A DNA stretch of 64,000 nt, taken from contig CAVWSN010000025.1 in NCBI GenBank assembly GCA_963757815.1, forward strand, positions 1-64,000, read 5' to 3'. Of the stretch, positions 36,872 to 44,267 are shown piece by piece (positions within the stretch are counted from its first letter, which is position 1; each line of letters starts with the position of its first letter). Source of the stretch: JACVRW01 sp963757815 (GTDB lineage Bacteria > Actinomycetota > Thermoleophilia > Solirubrobacterales > Thermoleophilaceae). The position numbers and the translations under genes are program-made. The notes beneath the pieces are model-generated. The model had not been told where the DNA came from and did not search any database. It saw only the letters and a list, made by a program, of their open reading frames with translations.

Positions 36872-37709
36872 ATGTCGGAGAAACGCTGGATCACGAGGGC
36901 GAAGCTCTTGCTGTTGTCGCTCGTCGGCATCTCCGCCGTCTCGATTCCCGTGACCGCTGCGCTGGTGCTGTCGGCCGCGGGAGCGGAGTCGCCGCTTGCG
37001 CTCGGTGCGCCCACCAATGCCCAGCCCCCACGCGGGAACCCGGCCAAGGCGATCACGGCATCTCTGAAGTGCTCGCCGACGAAGGGCTACTACGCGCTCA
37101 CGTTCGATGACGGGCCCTTCACGCACACGACGGAGAGGCTTGTCGGCGCGCTCAAGAAGTCTGGGGCGGTCGCGACCTTCTTCGATGTCGGCGAGCGCGC
37201 CGCCGCGCGGCCCGAACTGGTCGAGCTGCAACGGGCGGCCGGCCAGGTGGCGAACCACTCCTATACCCACGCCCATCTTCCGGACGTGTCCCAGGAGCGC
37301 CGCTTCCAGGAGCTGACGGAGACCGCCAAGGTCCTCGATCACCCGAACGCCTTTGTCCGTCCGCCCTACGGGAAGACGAGCCCGGATACGGACGCCGACT
37401 TGCGCAAGACCAAGCTCGTCCCGGTCTACTGGACGACCGACACCTTTGACTGGCAGCGGCCTCCGGTCGACGTCATCGTCAAGCGTGCGCTCGAGGTGCG
37501 AGCCGGAGGGCATCATCCTGCTGCACGACGGCCATGAGAACACGGTCCAGGCCGTCCCGCGCATCGTGTCCGAGCTGCGAGCCGAGGGCATGTGCCCCGG
37601 CTTGCTGGCCCAGACGGACAAGACGGTGGTGAGCTCCTACCGCGACACGAAGTTCAACGTCATCGCGGTCAGCCCCAAGAACGACAGCGGAGTCGCCGTC
37701 GGGTCCTGA
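36872..37709 (+). CDS. Polysaccharide deacetylase (NodB domain), one frameshift
   Basis: About 280 residues. N-terminal signal/anchor helix LLLLSLVGISAVSIPVTAAL. NodB motifs: YYALTFDDGPFTH (metal Asp pair), VANHSYTHAHL (HxxxxH), FVRPPYGKTSPD (R-P-P-Y/F-G), VYWTTDTFDWQ and, after a frameshift at about 37500, GIILLHDGHE (final histidine). All five motifs of active chitin/PNAG-type deacetylases are present. It begins 5 bases after GH16-like A. It likely removes acetyl groups from a GlcNAc polymer outside the membrane. Confidence 0.85.
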
Positions 37710-37732
37710 CGGGCGCCATCGGCACGGAAGCC

Positions 37733-38782
37733 ATGATGAGAACGCCGAAGATAGTGCTGCTTGTCCCTGCCCATAACGAGGAGGTGGGGATCGTCGCGAC
37801 GATGGAGTCGGTCGAGGCTCAGACGATGAGCCCGGACCGCCGCATCGTCATCTGCGACAACTGCACGGACGCGACCCCGGCGCTCGCGCGCTCACGCGCG
37901 GGCTGGGAGGTGTGGGAGACCGTCGGCAACACCGGCAAGAAGGGCGGCGCGCTCAACCAGGCGTGGGATCGTCTGGACGGCTACCTGACCGACGACGACT
38001 ACCTCGTCACCATGGACGCGGACACCGTGCTCGACGAGCACTTCGTCGAGAACGCGTACGCGAAGTACCAGCAGCAGCGGCGCAAGGGACACAAACTCGG
38101 CGGGGTCTGCGCGAACTTCCACGGGCTCGAGCTCCACAGCGCGCTCGGCGTCCTGCAGAAGATGGAGTACGCGCGCGCGGAGAAGATCAATCGCTCCAGG
38201 CGCGGGATCGCTCCGGTCCTGGCCGGCGCGGCGACGATGTTCTCGGTTCGCGGGCTGCGCGAAGTCCACGACTCCCGCGGCCGGCTCTACGAGCCGGTCC
38301 TGACCGAGGATTACGAGCTCTCGCTCGCGCTGCGGGTCCATGGGTACGAGACCATGGCGCCGCGCAACTGCTTCGCGCACACCGACCTCATGCCGACGGT
38401 CAAGATGCTGTGGGCGCAGAGGCTGCGCTGGTACAGGGGCGCCTTCGAATCACTGCGCGACTACGGCTTTCGCAAGCACGTCCGCAGCGACATCGGCTGG
38501 CTGATCTTCTCCCTATGGGCCGCAGCGTCGCGCTGGCTCTTCCTCGTCGCGCTGGCCGTCGTGCTCTTCCAGGCCGGACATATGACGTTCTCGCCGCTGC
38601 TGCTCCCCCTGTTCGTCTTCGCCTCCGTCATCCGGATGGTGCAGGTGAAAAAGCTCGGCTGGAAGTACGTCGTGCTCGCGGGTGTGATGGTCGAAGAGCT
38701 CTATTACGCATTCTTCCTCGAAGCCGTTCTATGGCGATCCGCCTACCTGGCGTTTTTCGCAAAGAGCGGCGGAAACTGGTGA
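37733..38782 (+). CDS. Processive family 2 glycosyltransferase (PgaC/IcaA-like)
   Basis: 349 residues. Start ATG 37733 (MMRTPKIVLLVPAHNEE). GT2 motifs: VPAHNEEVGI, the donor Asp in ICDNCTDATP, MDADTVLDEHF (DxD), LTEDYELSLALRVHG (TED) and MLWAQRLRWYRG (QxxRW). Three C-terminal membrane helices follow (GWLIFSLWAAASRWLFLVAL, TFSPLLLPLFVFASVI, YVVLAGVMVEELYYAFFLEA). The TED and QRLRW signatures mark synthases such as PgaC, chitin synthase or NodC. With GlmS and deacetylases it fits poly-N-acetylglucosamine synthesis. The frame is intact. Confidence 0.88.
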   Translation: MMRTPKIVLLVPAHNEEVGIVATMESVEAQTMSPDRRIVICDNCTDATPALARSRAGWEVWETVGNTGKKGGALNQAWDRLDGYLTDDDYLVTMDADTVLDEHFVENAYAKYQQQRRKGHKLGGVCANFHGLELHSALGVLQKMEYARAEKINRSRRGIAPVLAGAATMFSVRGLREVHDSRGRLYEPVLTEDYELSLALRVHGYETMAPRNCFAHTDLMPTVKMLWAQRLRWYRGAFESLRDYGFRKHVRSDIGWLIFSLWAAASRWLFLVALAVVLFQAGHMTFSPLLLPLFVFASVIRMVQVKKLGWKYVVLAGVMVEELYYAFFLEAVLWRSAYLAFFAKSGGNW

Positions 38783-38792
38783 AAAAGAAAAC

Positions 38793-38954
38793 ATGTTCCC
38801 TGGATCTTCCTCACTATTCGCGTCGACTGCCATCGTGGCGCTCGGCGCCATCCTGACGCTGGGCTTCCAGCTGATCTGGCTTGTCTTTGCGGCGACTCTC
38901 ATCGTGAGCTTGCTGGTCGCGGTTCATCGCTCGATCCCCCGTGCGGAGCGCTGA
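38793..38954 (+). CDS. Tiny membrane protein downstream of the GT2 synthase
   Basis: 53 residues, ATG 38793, 10 bases after the synthase stop, with a purine-rich site GAAAAAGAAA. It has two hydrophobic stretches in one long segment (STAIVALGAILTLGFQLI and LVFAATLIVSLLVAV) and a basic tail HRSIPRAER. Size and place recall the small two-helix partners of PNAG synthases (PgaD/IcaD), but no sequence match can be claimed. Too short for routine gene calling. Confidence 0.5.
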   Translation: MFPGSSSLFASTAIVALGAILTLGFQLIWLVFAATLIVSLLVAVHRSIPRAER

Positions 38955-39021
38955 GACCATGGCTCTCACCGATCCGCCATCCCTCTGTCGACTCATCCAT
39001 AGGGCCGGGAGGGCTCTAACT

Positions 39022-41234
39022 ATGAAACGAACTGTCTTTTCACTATGCCTGCTGCTGCTGCTGGCGTTCGCACCTTCGGCTTCGGCCGCGGTGGGCGATC
39101 AGCTGCTGCGCAATCGCGGTCTAGAGGCCGCCGACGCCGCCGAACGCGGCGCCGGCCTGGTGGACACGCATCAACGTGGGGCACCAAGACGTACCGACCT
39201 TCACATGGTCGACCGATGCTCTCACACCGGCAATCATTCGGCCAGGGTCGAGGTGAGCGAGTACACCGACGGCGACAGCAAGTGGGTGCCGGACATGGTG
39301 CCGGTTACCGGCGGTGCGTACTACACGTTCTCGGACTGGTACAAGTCCAACGCGTCGACGGCCGTCAGCGTGTACTACGAGCTGGCGAGCGACACCGACA
39401 AGGACGGCGACGGGCTGATCGACGGCCATTGGGCGAACCTGTTCTCGGGCATATCGCCCGCCTCGGATTGGACTCAGTACAAGACGGGCTTCACCATGCC
39501 CGCGGGCGCAGTCCGTGCGCGGTTCGTGCACTTCATCGCGCGCAACGGATGGCTGCAGACCGACGACTACTCGCTGACGGAGGAGGATGCGCCGGCCGGT
39601 TTCAGCAAGCCCATGATCAGCCTGACGTTCGACGACGGGTCGCAGGGCTTCTGGGACCACGCCCGCGAGCCACTCAAGGCCAAGGGGTTCAAGACGACCC
39701 AGTACATCCCGACGGGCGGGCTCGACGCTCTACCGCTCGACCGCTTCCTGATGACGCCGGCCGAAATCACGACCCTCGCGCGGGAGGGCAACGAGATCGG
39801 TGCCCACAGCGTGACCCATCCGTTCATGACCACGCTGACGGATGCTCAGCTGAATGCGAGCTAGGCGCTCCAAGACCGTCCTCGAGGCCATCCCGGGGGT
39901 CGGCACGGTGCACAACTTTGCGTACCCGTTCGGCGACTACGACGCTCGCGTCATCGCCGCCGAAGAGGCGGCGGGATACCGCTCAGGTCGCTCCGTCGAG
40001 GAGGGATACAACTCCAAGCACGACCTCGAGCCCTACGACATCCGCGTCCAGAACATGACTCCGGACACGACCCTGGCCCAGTTCAAGTCGTGGATCGACT
40101 ACGCCAAGGCGCACAACTATTGGCTGGTCATCGTTTACCACGAGGTCGTCCCGGACAGCGCGCCGCCCTGCGCGAACACGGCTACGATCCTGAGGTCGTG
40201 CCTGGGCAAGTTCGACACGACAGTCGGCGACTTCAAGGCCCAGCTGGACGCGATCTCGTCGGCCGGCCTCGGCTCGGACGTCGTGACGGTGCAGAAGGCG
40301 CTGGACACGATCGACAACGAAATGCACGGGCCGCAGCCCGGGGCGGTGAAGGTCGCGCCGGCCGGCCCGACGACGAACGGGACCGTGACCGCCACGCCAG
40401 CGGCTTCAGCGACCCGGACGGCGACGCCCTGACCTACGAGTATCAGTGGAAGGTCAACGGGACGGCGATCGCCGGCGCCACCGGCGAGTCCTTCGATCTT
40501 TCCCCGCCGGACGCGGTGACCGCGGCGATGTGGTCTCGGTCGACGTGACGGCGCGCGACCCGAAGGGGCACGTCAGCACGGGCGTCAACGACAGCGTCAC
40601 AGTTGTCAACATGGTGCCGGTCAAGGGCTCGGTCGCGATCGCTCCGTCCTCGCCGCTGGCCGGGACGGCGCTGACCGCCACTCCGGCCGGGTTCAGCGAC
40701 GCGGACGGCGACGAGCTGACCTACACGTACGCGTGGTTCCGCAACGACGTGGCGATCGACGGCGCGACGACCAACACGCTGCCCACGTCGGTCTTCGCTG
40801 CGGGTGACCAGATCCGCGTCGAGGTCCGTGCAGGGGACGGCCACGGTGGCACCAGCGAGCCGGCGAAGGCAACCGTCACGATCGCCAACACGCCGACGCC
40901 GGGTCCCGTCGTGACTCCCGGCCCCTAGCCGACGCCGCCCGCGCCCCCGGTGGCGAGCACCGACAAGACGGCGCCGAAGATCGTCGTTACGAGGCCCAGG
41001 GCGCGCCGGTACAAGGTCGGCCAGATGCTGAAGATCAAGGTGTCCGGCACGGATGACTCCGGCTTCGCGAAGTGGACCGCCACCGTCCGCCGGAGCGGCG
41101 GGAAGTCCCGCACGGTCAAGCAGGGCACGAGGCTGAGCCTGTCGCGCACGGGCAACTACGTCCTGCGCGTGACCGCCAAGGACGGCTCGGGCAACGTGGC
41201 ACACAAGACGGTTCGCTTCCGCGTCGTCCGGTAG
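39022..41234 (+). pseudogene. Large secreted polysaccharide deacetylase with Ig/PKD-like repeats (frameshifts and a stop)
   Basis: Start ATG 39022 with signal peptide FSLCLLLLLAFAPSASA. Residues about 30-190: a carbohydrate-binding-like jelly roll (AYYTFSDWYKSNASTA, NLFSGISPASDWTQY). NodB domain: PMISLTFDDGSQGFWD, EIGAHSVTHPFMTT, YPFGDYDARVI and YWLVIVYHEV. Then two repeats of GFSDPDGDALTYEYQW type and a third region DKTAPKIVVTRPRARRYKVG ending at 41234. Shifts near 39130, 39860, 40400 and 40540, and a TAG at 40926, break the frame. Roughly 735 residues if whole. A second deacetylase of the cluster, probably cell-wall located. Confidence 0.75.
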
Positions 41235-41236
41235 CA

Positions 41237-41287
41237 GCCGGCCGCGGTGGATGGGCCCGCGTGCGCGCGGGCCTCATCCATCCGGCC
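41237..41287 (+). terminator. Strong terminator hairpin
   Basis: GGATGGGCCCGCG and CGCGGGCCTCATCC pair with one bulge, extended by outer GGCCG/CGGCC arms. It lies just after the stop of the large deacetylase. Confidence 0.65.
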
Positions 41288-41450
41288 GTCTCAACGCGAG
41301 GCCACGCCGACAGCGAGCGCGGATCGGCCGGTGGCCGTGGCCTTCGCCCGCGGGCGCTCCCACCAGATGCAGCCTTGCCGACGACAACCGTCCCGCAGGC
41401 GCAATAGCATCGCCGCTCCTGGGATCCCACACACGGGCAATGAGGCCCGC

Positions 41451-42167
41451 TTGTCGACAGACTGTCTGAGCCGGAGAACATTCATGCAGGCCGCAGGTGC
41501 CGCGCTGATCGCGGTTCATCCGTCGGCGCGCCGACGGCGACGGCGGAGACGCACCATCTCCTGGTCGGGCCATTCGTGGATCGTCCGTCCCGCGCGCTGG
41601 CGCGGCTTGCCGGGCCCGAACATGTGGTCCGCCAGGAACGTGGCGGTCGACGGCGGGATCCTGCGTCTCGCCATCAATCGCACCGAGCGCGGCTGGACGT
41701 GCGCGGAGATCCAGTCACGCAAGACATTCGGGTACGGTCGCTACGAGTTCGTCGTCAACTCGGATCTCTCGCGGTTGGACCCATGGGTCGTCGTCGGCCT
41801 GTTCACCTACGACGGCCAGATTTCCCGCCCCCACAACGAGATCGACATCGAGGTCGCGAAGTGGGGACATCGCCGGGCGCGGGCCAACGCCCAGTTCGTC
41901 GTGCAACGACCCGGAACGCACGGCGACGCCAAGCAGATCAAGCTTCCGCCGCGTCCTCCCTACACGATGTGGTGGGAATGGACACAGGGCAACATCGTCT
42001 GGGGGGTCACCGACGGGACCGGCGCGCTCGTAAGCACGCGGTCCAAACCCACCAGCTTCGAGCCGGCGGGGGAGCGCGTCCATCTCAACCTCTGGCTTGC
42101 CGAAGGACATGCGCCCGCTCAGCCGTTGGCGATCGAGATCGCCGGCTTCCGCCACACCCCCATGTGA
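41451..42167 (+). CDS. Secreted GH16-like protein B (Tat-type signal)
   Basis: About 238 residues. A TTG at 41451 gives LSTDCLSRRTFMQAAGAALI, a Tat-like SRRTF motif with a hydrophobic stretch. The jelly roll follows: RTISWSGHSWIVRPARW, FGYGRYEFVVNSDLSRLD, then HNEIDIEVAKWG, the full GH16 EIDIE catalytic motif, and YTMWWEWTQGNIVWGV. Related to protein A at 36160 (WSGxxW, GYGRYxxVVNxDLS shared) but with the complete EIDIE. It is the last gene of the cluster. Upstream ATGs are possible but would hide the Tat motif. Confidence 0.7.
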   Translation: MSTDCLSRRTFMQAAGAALIAVHPSARRRRRRRRTISWSGHSWIVRPARWRGLPGPNMWSARNVAVDGGILRLAINRTERGWTCAEIQSRKTFGYGRYEFVVNSDLSRLDPWVVVGLFTYDGQISRPHNEIDIEVAKWGHRRARANAQFVVQRPGTHGDAKQIKLPPRPPYTMWWEWTQGNIVWGVTDGTGALVSTRSKPTSFEPAGERVHLNLWLAEGHAPAQPLAIEIAGFRHTPM

Positions 42168-42234
42168 CAGCGCTACCGCGCGGCAAGTCGGCCGACCGCA
42201 GTCGGTCCAGGACGTCGGCATGTGGCTGACCGCG

Positions 42235-42329
42235 GTCGCCTCGTCCGTGGTCCGGAAGTGCTCGTGGATCAGCTTCCTGCCGAGCTCCTCGACATCGATC
42301 GTCCCGTTCACGGTCTCGACTGACGGCAT
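42235..42329 (-). pseudogene. Phosphotriesterase 5' fragment (31 codons)
   Basis: Starts MPSVETVNGTIDVEELGRKL and runs to TTDEATAV, then loses all similarity. It is 97 percent identical at the DNA level to the start of the gene at 33845, so it is a recent partial duplicate cut off at the island's right edge. Confidence 0.75.
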
Positions 42330-42445
42330 GCTGGGTCTCCTCCCCCGGGTGGCGGTGCGGGCGGAAACCTAACGGTGCTACGAAGACGGCGCGGAAGCGG
42401 GGCAGCCAGGACTCGAACCTGGAATCGCCGGTTTTGGAGACCGGT
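42235..42445. repeat. Direct repeat, right copy
   Basis: Counterpart of 33751-33967, same orientation, offset about 8.48 kb. Contains the phosphotriesterase fragment, its leader and the 3' part of the intact tRNA-Trp. Confidence 0.8.
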
Positions 42446-42471
42446 GCCGTGAACCATTTGGCCACTGCCCC
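42398..42471 (-). tRNA. tRNA-Trp(CCA)
   Basis: 74 bases. Acceptor GGGGCAG/CTGCCCC, discriminator G; D-stem GCC/GGC; anticodon stem CCGGT/ACCGG around CTCCAAA (CCA); T-arm CCAGG TTCGAGT CCTGG. All arms fold, unlike the copy at 33921. Confidence 0.95.
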
Positions 42472-42529
42472 TTCGGCCGTCGATTCTAGATGCGCGCTCC
42501 GGGACTTGATGATCCATCCGGCATCGGTG

Positions 42530-42543
42530 CGAACATTTGTTCG
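42530..42543. promoter_or_regulatory. SOS-box-like palindrome, copy 2
   Basis: CGAAC ATTT GTTCG fits CGAAC(N4)GTTCG exactly. It lies 39 bases upstream of the ATG of LAGLIDADG copy 2, which has its own AAGGAGGT site, i.e. in the promoter region between it and tRNA-Trp. Confidence 0.7.
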
Positions 42544-42582
42544 TATGCGGCGGCGGCCACAGACCGACTTCAAGGAGGTCCA

Positions 42583-43184
42583 GATGCTGATCGGTGAGGG
42601 GTTGGGCGATTCGGAAATCGCTCGGCTCACCCGCATTCCCCGCGCCACGATTAGTGCCTGGCGTCATGGTCGAGGCAGCCGCTTCCATGAGCGGCTTGCG
42701 TCGGCCGACTCATCGTGGCGACCGAGCGATGGTGCGGCCTACTGCTACCTGCTCGGCGCCTACCTCGGGGATGGATGCCTGAACGTCACACCAGGCGGCG
42801 CCGCGAGCCTCATTGTCAGTCTGGATGGTGGGTATCCAGCGGTGGTCGCTGAGGTCGAGCGAGCGGTTGCGCGGACATTCCCCGGGGTCGGGACATGGCG
42901 GAGTGCGGTCCCCGGCTCGCGCGCGGCGATCGTTCACGCAAGTCACCCGGCGCTTCCGTTCGCCATTCCGCAGCACGGTCCGGGACGAAAGCACCTCCGA
43001 TGCATCGAGCTTGTCGCATGGCAACGCAGCCTGACCCGGGACCATCCCCGCCTACTGCTCCGGGGAATGATCCACTCGGACGGTTGCCGGACGATCAACC
43101 GCTTTCGGACAACGCTCCCGAGCGGCCGTGTCGCCAAATCGGAGCGTGGGTTTGCTCGACGACTTCGTCGGTCCGAAGCGATAG
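42583..43184 (+). pseudogene. tRNA-adjacent HTH/LAGLIDADG homing endonuclease-like protein, copy 2 (3' deletion)
   Basis: ATG 42583 follows AAGGAGGTCCAG. Order: HTH SEIARLTRIPRATISAWRHG, then AAYCYLLGAYLGDGCLN (LAGLIDADG 1 with GDG), IPQHGPGRKHLRCIELVAWQ, and LLRGMIHSDGCRTINRF (LAGLIDADG 2 with SDG). The zinc-knuckle cysteines of copies 1 and 3 are missing here. About 45 codons present in copy 3 are absent before the end, and LLDDFVGPKR at 43184 is in another frame; the open frame itself runs to 43240. It sits between tRNA-Trp (divergent) and tRNA-Leu(TAG) (5 bases from its end). Probably inactive or decaying. Confidence 0.7.
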
Positions 43185-43189
43185 ATAAA

Positions 43190-43275
43190 TGCGGGCGGAG
43201 GGAATCGAACCCCCACGCTCTTTCGAGCACCAGGACCTAAACCTGGCCTGTCTGCCTAGTTCCAGCACGCCCGCG
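43190..43275 (-). tRNA. tRNA-Leu(TAG)
   Basis: 86 bases. Acceptor GCGGGCG/CGCCCGC, discriminator A; anticodon stem CCAGG/CCTGG around TTTAGGT (TAG); long variable arm; T-loop TTCGATT. All arms fold. Confidence 0.95.
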
Positions 43276-43298
43276 TGGGGCGCCGATTCGTAGAGCGG

Positions 43299-43532
43299 CT
43301 ACTCCTTGCCGAGCAGCACCTCGGTCGCCTTCACGATCGCGACGACCTCGTCGCCCTCGGCCAGCCCGAGGCGCTCGGCGGAACCGCGCGTGATCGCCGA
43401 GGCGATCTCCTGCCCGCCGACGTCGACTACCACCTCGGCCATCACGTTGCCGAGCGTCACCGACTTCACCGTTCCACGCAGCTGGTTGCGCGCGCTGAGC
43501 TCCACGAGCCGTTCTCCTTGTGTCGCGATCAT
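43299..43532 (-). CDS. TOBE-domain molybdate-binding protein (molbindin)
   Basis: 77 residues, a single TOBE/Mop domain: LSARNQLRGTVKSVTLGNVM, AEVVVDVGGQEIASAITRGS and LGLAEGDEVVAIVKATEVLL. Molbindins bind molybdate or tungstate as oligomers. The SARN-x-L-x-G-x-V motif is diagnostic. ATG 43532 is preferred; an upstream start at 43577 is possible. No mod transport genes are visible nearby. Confidence 0.85.
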   Translation of the reverse strand: MIATQGERLVELSARNQLRGTVKSVTLGNVMAEVVVDVGGQEIASAITRGSAERLGLAEGDEVVAIVKATEVLLGKE

Positions 43533-43594
43533 GTCGGCGCGGGCCGCCACGCGGACCGGCGCACCCCGGCCGCGCACAGGTTAGGGTGTCCGCG

Positions 43595-44098
43595 ATGGCC
43601 GACACGGTTGTCGAGCATCCCAACCGGGAGAAGGCCGAGTCGAAGGCAACGAGGGCGATCGTCGTCCTCCTGCTGCTGGTCAGCGCACTGCTCATCTTCG
43701 TGGTCACGGCCGGCGGCTGGTCCGAGCTCCAGGGCGCTCAGATCGTCTCGATCGGCTACATCGTCGTGTACGTGGTGATGGCCTTCTTCGTGGCGCGCTG
43801 GAACCGGGGTGTGCTCCCCGTTGCCGCCGGGCTGGCGATCCTGTTCGCGGTGGTGGCCGCGGTGGCCGGCCCAGCCTGGTTCGAGCGCGACAAGGCCGGC
43901 TTCGACGATCCGGCTCTGGATCCCGGCTTGCTTGGGCTCCTGACCGTGATCATCGTGCCCGTCCAGCTGCTCCTGATCGCGTTCGCAATGCGCGGCTTCC
44001 AGCAGCAGTGGAACGTCGAGGTCGAGGTCGCGCCCGACGAGGCAGGACGAGGCGGCGCCGAGGGCGGCCCGTCGGGCGGCCAGATCCAGCCGGCCTGA
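43595..44098 (+). CDS. Membrane protein of unknown function
   Basis: 167 residues with four hydrophobic helices (AIVVLLLLVSALLIFVVTA, IVSIGYIVVYVVMAFFVA, AGLAILFAVVAAVAG, LTVIIVPVQLLLIAFAM) and a charged C-terminus QQQWNVEVEV followed by a Gly/Pro-rich tail. Divergent from the TOBE gene, 62 bases apart. No family recognised beyond similarity to other small actinobacterial membrane proteins. Confidence 0.65.
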   Translation: MADTVVEHPNREKAESKATRAIVVLLLLVSALLIFVVTAGGWSELQGAQIVSIGYIVVYVVMAFFVARWNRGVLPVAAGLAILFAVVAAVAGPAWFERDKAGFDDPALDPGLLGLLTVIIVPVQLLLIAFAMRGFQQQWNVEVEVAPDEAGRGGAEGGPSGGQIQPA

Positions 44099-44135
44099 GC
44101 GACCGCGTCGCTACACCTAGACTTCAGATCCACGC

Positions 44136-44219
44136 GCGGCGGTATCCGAATTGGCATAGGAGACGGTCTCAAAAACCGTTGCCCGAAAGGGCGTGTGGGT
44201 TCGAGTCCCACCCGCCGTA
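44136..44219 (+). tRNA. tRNA-Leu(CAA)
   Basis: 84 bases. Acceptor GCGGCGG/CCGCCGT (one G-U), discriminator A; anticodon stem ACGGT/ACCGT around CTCAAAA (CAA); variable arm TGCCC GAAA GGGCG; T-arm with TTCGAGT. All arms fold. Confidence 0.95.
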
Positions 44220-44253
44220 CTCTTCGTTTGGGTCCGGGACGTATGCGATAACT

Positions 44254-44267
44254 CGAACGTGCGTTCG
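44254..44267. promoter_or_regulatory. SOS-box-like palindrome, copy 3
   Basis: CGAAC GTGC GTTCG, flanked by T and A so that the full TCGAAC(N4)GTTCGA actinobacterial LexA box is met at 44253-44268. It covers the probable GTG start of LAGLIDADG copy 3 and lies 34 bases after the tRNA-Leu(CAA) end. Confidence 0.7.

Larger units (their letters stand above)
33968..42234. mobile_element. Candidate genomic island at tRNA-Trp (exopolysaccharide cluster)
   Basis: 8.3 kb between two direct repeats that each contain the phosphotriesterase 5' end and tRNA-Trp 3' sequence. It holds seven plus-strand genes with one theme (amino-sugar polymer synthesis and modification), while the flanking tRNAs and phosphotriesterase are on the minus strand. 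No integrase or transposase is present, so it is either a decayed integrative element or a product of duplication-type recombination. Confidence 0.45.

Noticed and set aside
37480..37520. Programmed frameshift in the deacetylase gene
   Set aside because: No slippery heptamer or downstream structure is evident, and similar indels are scattered over the window.
33968..42234. Composite transposon
   Set aside because: No transposase, no terminal inverted repeats and no short target duplications; boundaries are long direct repeats with a tRNA.
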